The notes under the pieces are model-generated. The model did no database searches. It worked only from the letters and a program-made list of their open reading frames with translations, and was not told the DNA's origin. This document shows positions 14,072 through 25,803 of a stretch of 64,000 bases of DNA, in pieces; position 1 is the first letter of the stretch, and each line of letters begins with the position of its first letter. The position numbers and the translations under genes are program-made. The stretch covers positions 1-64,000 of the forward strand of contig CALUHH010000006.1 of NCBI GenBank assembly GCA_944320385.1, read 5' to 3'. The DNA comes from an uncultured Atopobiaceae bacterium. Its GTDB lineage: Bacteria > Actinomycetota > Coriobacteriia > Coriobacteriales > Atopobiaceae.

Positions 14072-14103
14072 ATGAGACAAAGGGACTGTCCCTTTGTCAC
14101 ATC
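14071..14103. repeat. GGGACTGTCCC-type palindrome between accB and fabZ
   Basis: 16+1+16 inverted repeat with arm GATGAGACAAAGGGAC and one mismatched pair; it begins at the last base of the accB stop codon. Same core as the 12270/12312 palindromes. Confidence 0.75.
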
Positions 14104-14118
14104 GGGAGAGGAACGCGC

Positions 14119-14532
14119 ATGAACAAGGAAGAGCTCAAGAGCCTGCTGCCGCACCGCGAGCCCATGCTCCTTCTCGACGAGGCCGAGGTCGTCGACGGGG
14201 AGGCCCACGGCAAGATCACCATCACCGGGGACGAGTTCTTCGTCCAGGGGCACTTTCCCGGCAACCCCATCGTCCCCGGGGTCATCCAGTGCGAGATGCT
14301 CGCGCAGAACTGCTGCGTCCTTCTCGCCAACGACCTTGCGGCCAAGGGCGCTACGCCCTTCTACACGAGCCTCGACAAGGTCCGCTTCAAGCATCCCGTG
14401 CGCCCCGGCGACACCATCGAGCTCACCTGCCGCATCACGCGCAGCCGCGGGCCCTTCCGCTTTGCCACGGGCGAGGCCCGCGTGAACGGCGAGCTCTGCT
14501 GCCAGGCGGAGATGTCCTTCGCACTCATGTAG
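14119..14532 (+). CDS. fabZ: 3-hydroxyacyl-ACP dehydratase
   Basis: Dehydrates beta-hydroxyacyl-ACP. 137-residue hot-dog protein; catalytic His45 in GHFPGNPIVPG and Glu59 in CEMLAQ are present. It lies between accB and accC exactly as in streptococci. No FabM or FabA is present, so how (or whether) unsaturated chains are made cannot be told from this operon. Confidence 0.95.
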   Translation: MNKEELKSLLPHREPMLLLDEAEVVDGEAHGKITITGDEFFVQGHFPGNPIVPGVIQCEMLAQNCCVLLANDLAAKGATPFYTSLDKVRFKHPVRPGDTIELTCRITRSRGPFRFATGEARVNGELCCQAEMSFALM

Positions 14533-14547
14533 CGTCGATGGGTCGAC

Positions 14548-14603
14548 TGGGGACAGGTCAAAAGGGGTCTGTCCCCAATTGACCCAATTGACCCAATTGA
14601 CCC
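14548..14603. repeat. Hairpin plus 9-bp tandem repeat before accC
   Basis: TGGGGACAG (14548-14556) pairs with CTGTCCCCA (14569-14577). The unit AATTGACCC is then repeated three times without error at 14577-14603, ending 13 nt before the accC ATG and just upstream of its AGGAGG. Confidence 0.8.
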
Positions 14604-14616
14604 ACAGGAGGCGACG

Positions 14617-15946
<1,330 letters not shown>

Positions 15947-15954
<8 letters not shown>

Positions 15955-17665
15955 GCGCGAGAAGAGCGTCAACGCCCTCGAGGGCCCGGTGACCGAGGTC
16001 GCCGCGGAGTTCCCCGAGCGCCACGTCCTCGTCAAGTGTCCGGGCTGCCGGCGCGTCATCGACCAGGACAAGCTCGCCGCCAACCTCGAGGTCTGCCCGC
16101 GCTGCGGCCGTCACCTGCGCGTCTCGGGCCGTAAGCGCATGCGCATGACCGTTGACGCGGGGAGCTTCGAGGAGTGGGACCGCGAGCTCGCCGCCACGGA
16201 CTTCCTCGGGTTCCCGGGCTACGCCGAGAAGCTCGAAGCCGCGCGCGAGAAGAGCCACGAGGCCGACGCCGTCGTCTGCGGCCGCGGCACGATCGGCGGG
16301 CACGACTGCGCCCTCTTCTTCATGGACGCTGACTTCATGATGGGCTCGATGGGCTCGGTCGTGGGCGAGAAGATCACGCGGACCTTCGAGCGCGCCCGCG
16401 AGCTCGGGCTGCCGGTCGTGGGCTTCACCGTCTCCGGCGGCGCCCGCATGCAGGAGGGCACGACCTCGCTCATGCAGATGGCCAAGGTCTCCGCCGCCGT
16501 GCGCCGCCACTCCGAGGCCGGGCTGCTCTACGTCACCGTGCTCACGGACCCCACCACCGGCGGCGTCACCGCGAGCTTTGCCATGGAGGGCGACGTCATC
16601 ATCGCCGAGCCCGGGGCGCTCGTGGCCTTTGCCGGCCCGCGCGTGATCGAGCAGACCACGCACAAGCGCCTCCCCAACGGCTTCCAGCGCTCCGAGTTCC
16701 TGCTCGAGCACGGATTCTGCGACCTCATCGTCGAACGCGGCAACATGGCCGCGACCCTCGCCGAGCTGCTCGCCCTCCACGAGGGCGTCGCTCCGGCGGC
16801 GGGCGCCCCGCACGCGCTCGCCCACGAGGAGCCCCGCGGCCGCCGCGGCCGCCCCAAGCGCGCCCCGGAGCCCGAGGGCGCCTACGACATCGTCAAGCTC
16901 ACGCGCTCCACGGACCGCGCGACTGCCCTCGAGCTGCTCGAGCGCGGGCTCGATGGCTTCGTCGAGCTGCACGGCGACCGCCTCTTCGCCGACGACGCCG
17001 CCGTCGTCGCGGGCATCGGCTGGAAGGGCGGCCGCGCGCTCACGGTGATCGCCATCGAGCGCGGCAACACCACCAAGGAGCGCGTGCGCCGCAACTTTGG
17101 CATGGCGCACCCCGAGGGCTACCGCAAGGCCCAGCGCCTCATGCGCCAGGCCGAGAAGTTCCACCGCCCCGTGCTCTGCCTCGTGGACACCTCCGGGGCC
17201 TACTGCGGCATCGGGGCCGAGGAGCGCGGCCAGGGCGAGGCCATCGCGTCGAGTCTCGTGGAGATGAGCGGCCTCGCCACGCCTATCGTGAGCGTCGTGG
17301 TGGGGGAGGGCGGCTCGGGCGGCGCGCTGGCGCTGGCTGTGGCCGACCGCGTCTACATGCTCGGCAGCGCCGCGTACTCCGTCGTGAGCCCCGAGGGCTG
17401 CGCCTCGATCCTCTGGAAGGACACCAAGCGCGCGGACGAGGCGGCGGCAGCCCTGCACATCACGGCGGGCGACCTCGTCGAGCTCGGTCTTGTCGACGGT
17501 ATGGTGCCGGACCTCGGCCTCACCCACGCAGAGATCGCGCATGATATGATGCGCGAGGTTGAGATCGCCCTTGACGAGCTCTCCGGGCTTACCGCCGATG
17601 AGCTCGTCAGCCGCCGATACGACAAGTTCCGCGCAATGGGAGGAAACCGCATATGCTCTCGATAG
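15947..17665 (+). CDS. accDA: Acetyl-CoA carboxylase carboxyltransferase, fused beta-alpha
   Basis: Transfers carboxyl from biotin to acetyl-CoA. One 572-residue chain holds AccD (zinc ribbon Cys31/34/50/53, then the crotonase-like core with FTVSGGARMQEG) and AccA (from ~315, with GVGGEGGSGGA-type oxyanion glycines in VVGEGGSGGALA), joined by a charged Arg/Pro linker at ~285-312. The subunits are separate genes in most bacteria with this operon order, so the fusion is a derived feature here. It overlaps accC by 8 nt and the next gene by 13 nt. Confidence 0.94.
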
Positions 17666-18471
17666 TCACTGACTCCACCTGCGGGCTCACCCGCGCCGAG
17701 GCCACCGAGCTCGGCGTCACCGTCGTGCCCATGACCTACACCGTCGACGCCACCTGGCACGAGGAGGGCTTCGTCGGCGAGAACGGCGACTACGCCCCGC
17801 TCTTCTCGGGCAGCCACCACGTGGCCACCCACGCGGTGCGCACCTCCGTCTTCGAGGAGGTCTTCCGCGGCCTGCTCGACAAGGGCGACGACGTGCTCTG
17901 CGTCACCATCTCCTCGCGCCTGTCGGGCGCGTTCCGCAGCGCCGAGGACGCGGCCACGCACCTCATGAGCGACCGTCTGGCCGTCCTGGACTCCTGGGTC
18001 ACGGCGGGTGCGCTCGAGTTTCTCGTCCGTCGCGCGCGCACCCTCGCCGACGGCGGGTGCTCGCTCCCCGAGATCGTCGCCGACCTCACGCGCCTGCGCC
18101 AGGACACCCGCATCGTCTTCAGCGTGCCGGACATGGACGCGCTCTCGCGCAGCGGCCGGCTCGGCGCGATCCGTCGCGCCGTGGCCACCAAGCTCAACCG
18201 CTACCCGGTCATGAGGCTCTACGAGGGCGGCATCGAGAAGATCGAGGACGGCCGCGGCGCGCGCGGCATGGCGGCGGTCATGGCCGAGCAGGTGCCCGAC
18301 GGCACGAACGACGTCGTCATCTGCCACTTTGGGCCGCGCGGGGTGGAGGCGCGCGAGGTGTTTCTCGCCGTTCGCGCCCGCTTCCCGGAGGCCCGCGTCC
18401 GCGTGAAGGACGGCGGCCCGGTCCTCGCCGAGCACCTCGGCATCGGCTCCGTGGGCCTCGCCTGGGCGTAA
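17653..18471 (+). CDS. DegV-family fatty-acid-binding protein (FakB-like)
   Basis: DegV/FakB proteins hold a fatty acid for phosphorylation by a FakA kinase. 272 residues with the family opening IVTDSTCGL, the TSxxS-like HAVRTSVFEE region, SSRLSGAF and GRLGAI. It overlaps accDA by 13 nt, with GGGAGG upstream, so it is the last gene of the fab operon. This suggests exogenous fatty-acid uptake is tied to synthesis, but no fakA is in the window. The ligand is an inference from the family and position. Confidence 0.85.
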   Translation: MLSIVTDSTCGLTRAEATELGVTVVPMTYTVDATWHEEGFVGENGDYAPLFSGSHHVATHAVRTSVFEEVFRGLLDKGDDVLCVTISSRLSGAFRSAEDAATHLMSDRLAVLDSWVTAGALEFLVRRARTLADGGCSLPEIVADLTRLRQDTRIVFSVPDMDALSRSGRLGAIRRAVATKLNRYPVMRLYEGGIEKIEDGRGARGMAAVMAEQVPDGTNDVVICHFGPRGVEAREVFLAVRARFPEARVRVKDGGPVLAEHLGIGSVGLAWA

Positions 18472-18500
18472 GACCCGCGCGCAAGCTGCGTTGCGTCGAC

Positions 18501-18610
18501 GGGCGCACTTCTCGCCATCGTGCGAGAGTGCGCCCGCACTCATGAGTGCGGGCATCGAGTGCGGGCATCAAGCGCGCGCAGCAGGCGAGAAGAACGTTCT
18601 TCTCGCCTGC
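18501..18610. repeat. Three back-to-back inverted repeats between the fab and str operons
   Basis: Three hairpins in 110 bp of a 300-bp non-coding gap: 18501-18535 (GGGCGCACT...AGTGCGCCC with an inner CTCGC/GCGAG stem), 18532-18553 (perfect 22-bp palindrome centred on CATG) and 18581-18610 (perfect 30-bp palindrome, half-site GCAGGCGAGAAGAAC). None has a following T-run. The first may still end the fab transcript; the last holds the recurring CGTTCTTCTCGCC motif on both strands. Confidence 0.8.
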
Positions 18611-18628
18611 GTGTGCATATCGTGAAGG

Positions 18629-18642
18629 ATGGATACGCCCGG
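18629..18642 (+). promoter_or_regulatory. Shared ribosomal-leader motif, copy 1 (upstream of rpsL)
   Basis: ATGGATACGCCCGG, continued by TCCCGTGG. The same 14-mer occurs at 25580-25593 and, with one change, at 27445-27458. Here it ends 12 bp before the -35 box of the str promoter, a place typical for an activator site. Confidence 0.5.
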
Positions 18643-18654
18643 TCCCGTGGCGTT

Positions 18655-18683
18655 TTGACATCAGCCGCGCGGACGCGTAATGT
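18655..18683 (+). promoter_or_regulatory. str operon promoter
   Basis: Consensus -35 TTGACA (18655-18660), 17-bp spacer and -10 TAATGT (18678-18683). Transcription should begin near 18690, giving an ~80-nt leader before rpsL. Confidence 0.85.
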
Positions 18684-18771
18684 TCATCGTCGCGTCAATC
18701 CGGGGCAGAGGTGCTGCTCGGCCCTTGAATACAACAAACAGGCACGTCGATAGGTATAGAAGGAGAGAACT

Positions 18772-19143
18772 TTGCCTACTATCAACCAGCTCGTTCGCAA
18801 CGGGCGCATGACCGTCAAGTCTAAGTCCAAGAACGCAGCCCTGCAGCACAACCCCCAGAAGCGCGGCGTGTGCACCCGCGTCTTCACCACCACCCCCAAG
18901 AAGCCGAACTCCGCCCTCCGCAAGGTCGCCCGTGTGCGCCTCGTCAACGGCATCGAGGTCACGGCCTACATCCCCGGCGAGGGCCACAACCTCCAGGAGC
19001 ACTCCATCGTCCTCATCCGCGGCGGCCGCGTGCGTGACCTCCCCGGTGTCCGCTACAAGATCATCCGTGGCGCCTACGACTGCGCCGCCGTGCAGAACCG
19101 CCAGAAGGCGCGCTCCCGCTACGGCACCAAGCGCCCCAAGTAG
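18772..19143 (+). CDS. rpsL: 30S ribosomal protein S12
   Basis: Decoding-centre protein of the small subunit. 123 residues from a TTG start with AGGAGAG 5 nt upstream. The conserved loop [12 protein letters not shown] is present with Lys43, the position classically altered in streptomycin resistance, in its wild-type state. First gene of the str operon. Confidence 0.97.
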   Translation: MPTINQLVRNGRMTVKSKSKNAALQHNPQKRGVCTRVFTTTPKKPNSALRKVARVRLVNGIEVTAYIPGEGHNLQEHSIVLIRGGRVRDLPGVRYKIIRGAYDCAAVQNRQKARSRYGTKRPK

Positions 19144-19184
19144 CCCGTCACGTAATCGCACCCAAGATCTGAGGAGATACAAAC

Positions 19185-19658
19185 ATGCCGCGTCGTGCAT
19201 CTAAGACTCACCGTCGCGAGATTCAGCCGGATGCTGTCTACAACAACCGCCTCGTGACCCAGCTCATCAACAAGGTCCTCCTTGACGGCAAGAAGGCCAC
19301 CGCCGAGCGCGTCGTCTACGGTGCCTTTGACATCGTTGCCGAGAAGTCCGGCGAGGACGCCCTGACCGTCTTCAAGAAGGCCATGGACAACATCCGCCCG
19401 ACCCTCGAGGTCAAGCCCAAGCGCGTTGGTGGCGCCACCTACCAGGTGCCCATGGAGGTCAACTCCCGTCGCGCCACCCAGCTCGCCATCCGCTGGATGG
19501 TCAACTTCTCCCGCGCCCGCAAGGAGAAGACCATGGCCGAGCGTCTTGCCAACGAGATCCTCGACGCCTCCAACGGCGTCGGCGCGTCCGTGAAGCGCCG
19601 CGAGGACCTCTTCAAGATGGCCGAGGCCAACCGCGCCTTCTCTCACTACCGCTTCTAG
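19185..19658 (+). CDS. rpsG: 30S ribosomal protein S7
   Basis: Primary 16S rRNA-binding protein that organises the 30S head. 157 residues, [12 protein letters not shown] at the N-terminus and a conserved [13 protein letters not shown] segment. GAGGAG precedes the ATG; 41 nt after rpsL. In E. coli S7 represses this operon, but no recognisable site was traced here. Confidence 0.97.
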   Translation: MPRRASKTHRREIQPDAVYNNRLVTQLINKVLLDGKKATAERVVYGAFDIVAEKSGEDALTVFKKAMDNIRPTLEVKPKRVGGATYQVPMEVNSRRATQLAIRWMVNFSRARKEKTMAERLANEILDASNGVGASVKRREDLFKMAEANRAFSHYRF

Positions 19659-19682
19659 TCCGCGAGACCGAGGAGAAGCAAC

Positions 19683-21779
<2,097 letters not shown>

Positions 21780-21818
21780 GTCAACGACCACGAGCCCTAG
21801 CTCATTTGGAGGTACACA

Positions 21819-22127
21819 GTGTCAAGCCAGAAGATCAGGATTCGCCTCAAGGGCTACGACCACGAGGTCGTTGATCAGTCCGCGAAGCTCATCGTCGACA
21901 CCGCCCAGAAGACCGGTGCCCGCGTGTCCGGCCCCATCCCCCTGCCCACCGAGCGCAACCTCTACACGGTCATCCGCTCGCCGCACAAGGACAAGGACTC
22001 CCGCGAGCAGTTTGAGATGCGCACCCACAAGCGCCTCATCGACATCCTCGACCCCTCGCCCTCCACGGTCGACTCGCTCATGCGTCTTGACCTGCCGGCC
22101 GGCGTCGACATCGAGATCAAGCTCTAA
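21819..22127 (+). CDS. rpsJ: 30S ribosomal protein S10
   Basis: 102 residues from a GTG start after GGAGGT. S10 is also NusE, the antitermination factor. RIRLKGYDH and SGPIPLPTE are diagnostic. In most bacteria rpsJ heads the S10 operon directly before rplC. Here it closes the str operon, is followed by a terminator, and lies 3.7 kb from rplC. Confidence 0.97.
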   Translation: MSSQKIRIRLKGYDHEVVDQSAKLIVDTAQKTGARVSGPIPLPTERNLYTVIRSPHKDKDSREQFEMRTHKRLIDILDPSPSTVDSLMRLDLPAGVDIEIKL

Positions 22128-22154
22128 GCTCTAAGCGCTAACGCACGGTTTGGG

Positions 22155-22192
22155 CGCCCCGACCTTCCAAGGAGGTCGGGGCGTTCTTCTTT
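22155..22192 (+). terminator. Rho-independent terminator of the str operon
   Basis: Perfect 11-bp stem CGCCCCGACCT / AGGTCGGGGCG with a 7-nt loop, followed by TTCTTCTTT, 28 nt after rpsJ. Confidence 0.92.
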
Positions 22193-22329
22193 CTCGCCGC
22201 CACTTTGGCCCCGCGATGTTCCGTCAGGACGAGGTCTGGTGCCGCCTGGCGTTATGAGCGCGGGTGCGAGCAAGAGGACGACGAGGCATGTGATAGGCTG
22301 CCGTTGGAAACTGAGTGAATGGGGCAGCC

Positions 22330-23856
22330 ATGAGACGTCCGACTAGGCCGAACGCCGCGTTTGTCCTTCTCGCGCTGTGTGCCCTTCTTGGCGCCGGGCT
22401 TGTTGTGGGGCTTGCGGGATGCAGCGGGCAGGCCGTGTCGGACGCGTCGTCCAAGGAGGCTGCGGAGGTCTCCGATGAGGCCCCCGAGGTCGAGGGCCGC
22501 GCATCTGCCTATGTCGAGTTCGTCGATGACCACCTTTTCTGGGGAGAGGACGAGGAGCTCCGGGTGGCTTCGATCGCGCGTAACGGCGGGCTCGAGGAGC
22601 TTGAGGACGCCGGCGCCTTTGATGACGACGTCCGTCGCCTCGCTGCGCTCGACGGCGTTCTGTACGTTTCCACGGACGGCGGCATCTACCGCATGGACGC
22701 CAGGGATGATGCGGAGGATGCGGAGCTTCTTGTTGCGCAGGGCGGCATTGAGGACTTTTGGGTGACGTCCCAGGGGATCATCTATCTCGTGGAGGGCGAT
22801 TTGTACGGTGCGCCCGTCGACGGCGGCGACGAAGAGGGGCTGATGAGCGGCGTCTGGGACTACGTCGTTGCCGATGGCTCGCTTGTCGTGCTCGGCGAGG
22901 ACGGTGCCCTCTTGAGGTGCGGTCTCGACGGTACCGAGGCGGTCATCGTAGAGGAGGCGCGCGATCGCTACGATGAGTCGCTGCTCCTCGCGGAGGGCGA
23001 TGACGTGTATTTGGTCTCAGACAAGCTGCTGGTGCTGCGGGCAGGCGAGGACGCCCTCGAGGACGTGGGGCTCGAGCGGGAGATACGGGACACGGTCGAC
23101 GTGGTCATCTACGATGGGGGCGTGCTCTACGAGGCATCCAACGAGAAGCCCTATCGTCATGTTTTTGACGCCGATGCAGCGGGGGATGAGGAGGTGGACC
23201 ACTGTCTGTTCCGAGGCAAGCCCTACGGAAGGGTGCGTGACGGCCTCAACTACTACACTATTCTCGGGGATGAGATTCGGGTGACCGACGTTCAGAGCCT
23301 TGAGTACGAGGACTTCGAGGCCGACGAGCTGCTTGATGGCGACGCTGAGAAGAGCGCGGGAGCCTCGTCGGGCTCCTCCTACGGCTCGGATGCGTCCACA
23401 TCTCACGACGACTCTGATGGGGCGGGTTCGACCGCCGGTTATGACATTGCCTCGAACATCACGCTTCGCCTCACAGACGGCCTCGCGCTTCTCTCCACTG
23501 ACCACTTTAACCTCTATATGCCTCGAAGCCAGGTCGAGGATGGTCTGTGGCACATCGAGGCCGTCGACTCCACCACCCTCGTCTTTAGCTACTCGAAGGC
23601 TCTGGAGGCGGGCTACGGCGGGAGGGTCTTCACGCTCGAGGCGTTCGACTGGGGGGACAATGCCTACGCGGACATCCCCGCCTCCTTCGTCGCGGGCCTG
23701 AGCGAGGACAAGAAGTACGTCGTCTACCTGGCGACCGACCTTCAGTACGATAGCGGCAGCTCCCTACAGCGTGAGCAGTACGCCGAGATGCGGTCCTATG
23801 CGGAAAGTCTGGACATGAACTCCAGCGCCAATGGCGGCTCCTTCAATCCGATCTAG
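22330..23856 (+). CDS. Secreted lipoprotein, probable beta-propeller (DUF5050-like), unknown function
   Basis: 508 residues. A basic N-terminus, a hydrophobic stretch and the lipobox LAGC (Cys ~31) mark an exported lipoprotein. Residues ~60-320 contain repeated short beta units (DGVLYVSTDGGIYRMD, SQGIIYLVEGDLYG, GSLVVLGEDGALLR) typical of DUF5050-like propellers. A Ser/Asp-rich linker (~345-375) leads to a compact C-terminal domain of unknown type. The ATG at 22330 is preferred to a GTG at 22315 because the shorter product has a normal signal peptide and GGGGC lies just upstream. Codon bias is weaker than in the neighbouring ribosomal genes. TAGGCT at ~22294 is a possible -10. Confidence 0.75.
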   Translation: MRRPTRPNAAFVLLALCALLGAGLVVGLAGCSGQAVSDASSKEAAEVSDEAPEVEGRASAYVEFVDDHLFWGEDEELRVASIARNGGLEELEDAGAFDDDVRRLAALDGVLYVSTDGGIYRMDARDDAEDAELLVAQGGIEDFWVTSQGIIYLVEGDLYGAPVDGGDEEGLMSGVWDYVVADGSLVVLGEDGALLRCGLDGTEAVIVEEARDRYDESLLLAEGDDVYLVSDKLLVLRAGEDALEDVGLEREIRDTVDVVIYDGGVLYEASNEKPYRHVFDADAAGDEEVDHCLFRGKPYGRVRDGLNYYTILGDEIRVTDVQSLEYEDFEADELLDGDAEKSAGASSGSSYGSDASTSHDDSDGAGSTAGYDIASNITLRLTDGLALLSTDHFNLYMPRSQVEDGLWHIEAVDSTTLVFSYSKALEAGYGGRVFTLEAFDWGDNAYADIPASFVAGLSEDKKYVVYLATDLQYDSGSSLQREQYAEMRSYAESLDMNSSANGGSFNPI

Positions 23857-23939
23857 AGATCCCCGTCGTCCAAAGAGACCGGCGTGCTTCGTCTGGGCGC
23901 GACGATTGTTTCACGGGTGGTGCCATGCCACAGCTTGCG

Positions 23940-23969
23940 TTGCATTGCGCTATTCCCGCACGCTAGTAT
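23940..23969 (+). promoter_or_regulatory. Candidate promoter of thrH
   Basis: TTGCAT (23940-23945), 18-bp spacer and TAGTAT (23964-23969). The predicted start falls in GGCGAGAAGAACG (23970-23982), one of the recurrent motif copies. Confidence 0.45.
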
Positions 23970-24002
23970 GGCGAGAAGAACGGCGTCGTTGGAGGGTGTC
24001 TT

Positions 24003-24602
24003 ATGAACATCGTGTGCCTGGACCTTGAGGGCGTGCTGGTGCCGGAGATCTGGATCGCGTTCGCTGACGAGTCGGGCATCCCCGAGCTGCGCCGCACCAC
24101 GCGCGACGAGCCGGACTACGACAAGCTCATGGCGTTTCGTCTGGGCGTCCTGCGCGAGCACGGCCTTGGCCTGCGCCAGATCCAGGACGTCATCTCCCGC
24201 ATCGACCCGCTGCCCGGGGCGCGCGCGTTTCTCGACGCGCTGCGCGAGCGCACGCAGGTCGTCATTCTCTCCGACACGTTCGAGGAGTTTGCGCGCCCCC
24301 TCATGGGCAAGCTCGGCTGGCCCACGCTGATGTGCAACTCGCTCGAGGTGGCGCCGGACGGCACCATCCTCCGTCACCGCATGCGCTGCGAGGCGTCCAA
24401 GCTCACCACCGTCCGTGCGCTCCAGAGCTGCGGCTTTGACACCATCGCCGCCGGCGACTCCTTCAACGACCTCGCGATGATCCGCGCGAGCAAGGCGGGC
24501 TTCCTCTTTAGGAGCACGGTAGCGATCCAGGAGGCCAACCCCGACCTTCCGGCGCTCGAGTCCTACGACGAGTTGCTCGCCGCCATCACGGAGGCCCTCT
24601 AG
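24003..24602 (+). CDS. thrH: Phosphoserine phosphatase / homoserine phosphotransferase (ThrH type)
   Basis: HAD-superfamily enzyme of 199 residues. The opening CLDLEGVLVPEIWIAF is the ThrH signature, where the usual DxD is DLE (Asp7, Glu9). Motif II is ILSDTFEEF and motif IV AAGDSFND. ThrH enzymes dephosphorylate phosphoserine and can pass the phosphate to homoserine. GGAGGG precedes the ATG. It is followed after 1 nt by a histidine phosphatase, so the two form an operon. Confidence 0.9.
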   Translation: MNIVCLDLEGVLVPEIWIAFADESGIPELRRTTRDEPDYDKLMAFRLGVLREHGLGLRQIQDVISRIDPLPGARAFLDALRERTQVVILSDTFEEFARPLMGKLGWPTLMCNSLEVAPDGTILRHRMRCEASKLTTVRALQSCGFDTIAAGDSFNDLAMIRASKAGFLFRSTVAIQEANPDLPALESYDELLAAITEAL

Positions 24603-24603
24603 C

Positions 24604-25209
24604 ATGCCGCGTCTCTACATCTTGCGGCACGGTCAGACCGAGTTCAACCTCCAGCACCGCGTGCAGGGCCACTGCGACTCCCCGCTCACCGAGCTCGGCG
24701 TCGAGCAGGCGCACGCGGCCGGCGCGTGGCTCGCCGACCAGGGGGTGCGCTTTGAGAGGATCTTCTCGTCTCCGCTCGGGCGTGCGCTCGCCACAGCGGA
24801 GATTGTGCGCGAGGAGCTGGCGGCGGCCGGGTTATCCGCCCCTGCGGTCGAGCCGGTCGAGGGTCTGATCGAGCGCAGCTACGGCCCCTTTGAGAGCGGC
24901 CCTGCCGCCGACGTCCCCGCCGAGCTCTGGGATCCCGGCGAGGCGCTCGTGCCGTTTGGCGGGGAGGGCAGCGCCGCCCTGCGCGAGCGTGTCGTCGGGG
25001 CGCTGACGGACCTCATGCTCTCTTCGCGCGCGCAGACGGTGCTCGCGGTGAGCCACGGCTCGGCAACGCTTCAGTTCAAGCTGGCTTGGGAGCATGCGAC
25101 GCGCTGCCCGCAGGACGTCCACCTCGGCAACTGCTGCGTGCTGGTCTACGAGTTCGATCCCGTGGCGCGCACGTTTGCGTGCGAGCAGATCGTGAATCAG
25201 GACGTCTAG
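24604..25209 (+). CDS. Histidine phosphatase family protein (phosphoglycerate-mutase-like)
   Basis: 201 residues; the catalytic LRHGQTEFN (His9) and the second histidine in AVSHGSAT are present. Members range from cofactor-dependent phosphoglycerate mutases to broad phosphatases. The length and SPLGRALATAEIV segment favour a phosphatase; the substrate is unknown. It is translationally coupled to thrH. Confidence 0.85.
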   Translation: MPRLYILRHGQTEFNLQHRVQGHCDSPLTELGVEQAHAAGAWLADQGVRFERIFSSPLGRALATAEIVREELAAAGLSAPAVEPVEGLIERSYGPFESGPAADVPAELWDPGEALVPFGGEGSAALRERVVGALTDLMLSSRAQTVLAVSHGSATLQFKLAWEHATRCPQDVHLGNCCVLVYEFDPVARTFACEQIVNQDV

Positions 25210-25235
25210 CGGCAACGCGTTCTTCTCGCCATGCT

Positions 25236-25560
25236 GCCGCGCTTAAGGATTGCCGCGCATTCCCGGAATCCTTGCCGCGCCGCTTGAAGATCGCCGCCCA
25301 TTCGGCGTCCAGGCGGTTCGCCGCTTAAACATCGCCGCCCATTCGGCGTTCGGGCGGTTCGCCGCTTAAACATCGCCGCCCATCCAGAAAGAAGCGGCGC
25401 GCCCCCGGCGGATGCGGCGGATTCCTTAATCAGAAGGGCGCTCCATCATCGGATGCGCCGTGATCCTTAAGCAGAAGGGCGCCGCATCCTCGGATAGGAC
25501 GCGATCCTTAAGCGGAACAGCAGGGACCACCGTAACGCGCGGAACATCCTAAGCAACCGA
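25236..25560. repeat. Degenerate tandem array with 41-bp period
   Basis: This stretch has no gene. A CTTAA/CTTGA-centred core recurs at 25242, 25283, 25324, 25365, 25425, 25466, 25507 and (one base short) 25549. Spacings are 41, 41, 41, 60, 41, 41 and 42. The second and third units (25279-25319, 25320-25360) are nearly identical. Later units share ATCCTTAAGCAGAAGGGCG instead. Units vary throughout, so it is not a CRISPR. The array ends ~20 bp before the shared leader motif at 25580. Confidence 0.75.
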
Positions 25561-25579
25561 GAAGAACCTCGCGCCGCCA

Positions 25580-25593
25580 ATGGATACGCCCGG
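25580..25593 (+). promoter_or_regulatory. Shared ribosomal-leader motif, copy 2 (upstream of rplC)
   Basis: ATGGATACGCCCGG, identical over 14 nt to 18629-18642. It lies 53 bp before the candidate -35 box of the rplC promoter. Confidence 0.5.
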
Positions 25594-25646
25594 CGGCGCG
25601 GAAAATGGAGCCCCAGCTCAGGGCCCACAAAACTTTTGCGGAGACA

Positions 25647-25675
25647 TTGTGAATTCGCCCGTGCGCGTGTAGACT
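25647..25675 (+). promoter_or_regulatory. Candidate promoter of the rplC (S10-type) operon
   Basis: TTGTGA (25647-25652), 17-bp spacer, TAGACT (25670-25675). It gives an ~120-nt leader before rplC. A promoter is required here because the str terminator and three unrelated genes intervene. Confidence 0.5.
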
Positions 25676-25803
25676 AGACAGGCTGCGCTAATGGGGACAG
25701 CTATGTCGAGCCCCAAAGGAGCAGCAGATACAGGACGTGGTCCGCTGGGGAGGGGCAACGGGTGCCCCACAGGTCCCATGACCACCGAGGGTTAGGAAAG
25801 AGC

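Noticed and set aside
18581-18610. The 30-bp palindrome as a Rho-independent terminator
   Set aside because: It is perfectly symmetrical without a loop and without any T-run on either strand.
25236-25560. CRISPR array
   Set aside because: The units diverge along their whole length, there are no constant repeats with unique spacers of even size, and there is no cas gene in the window.
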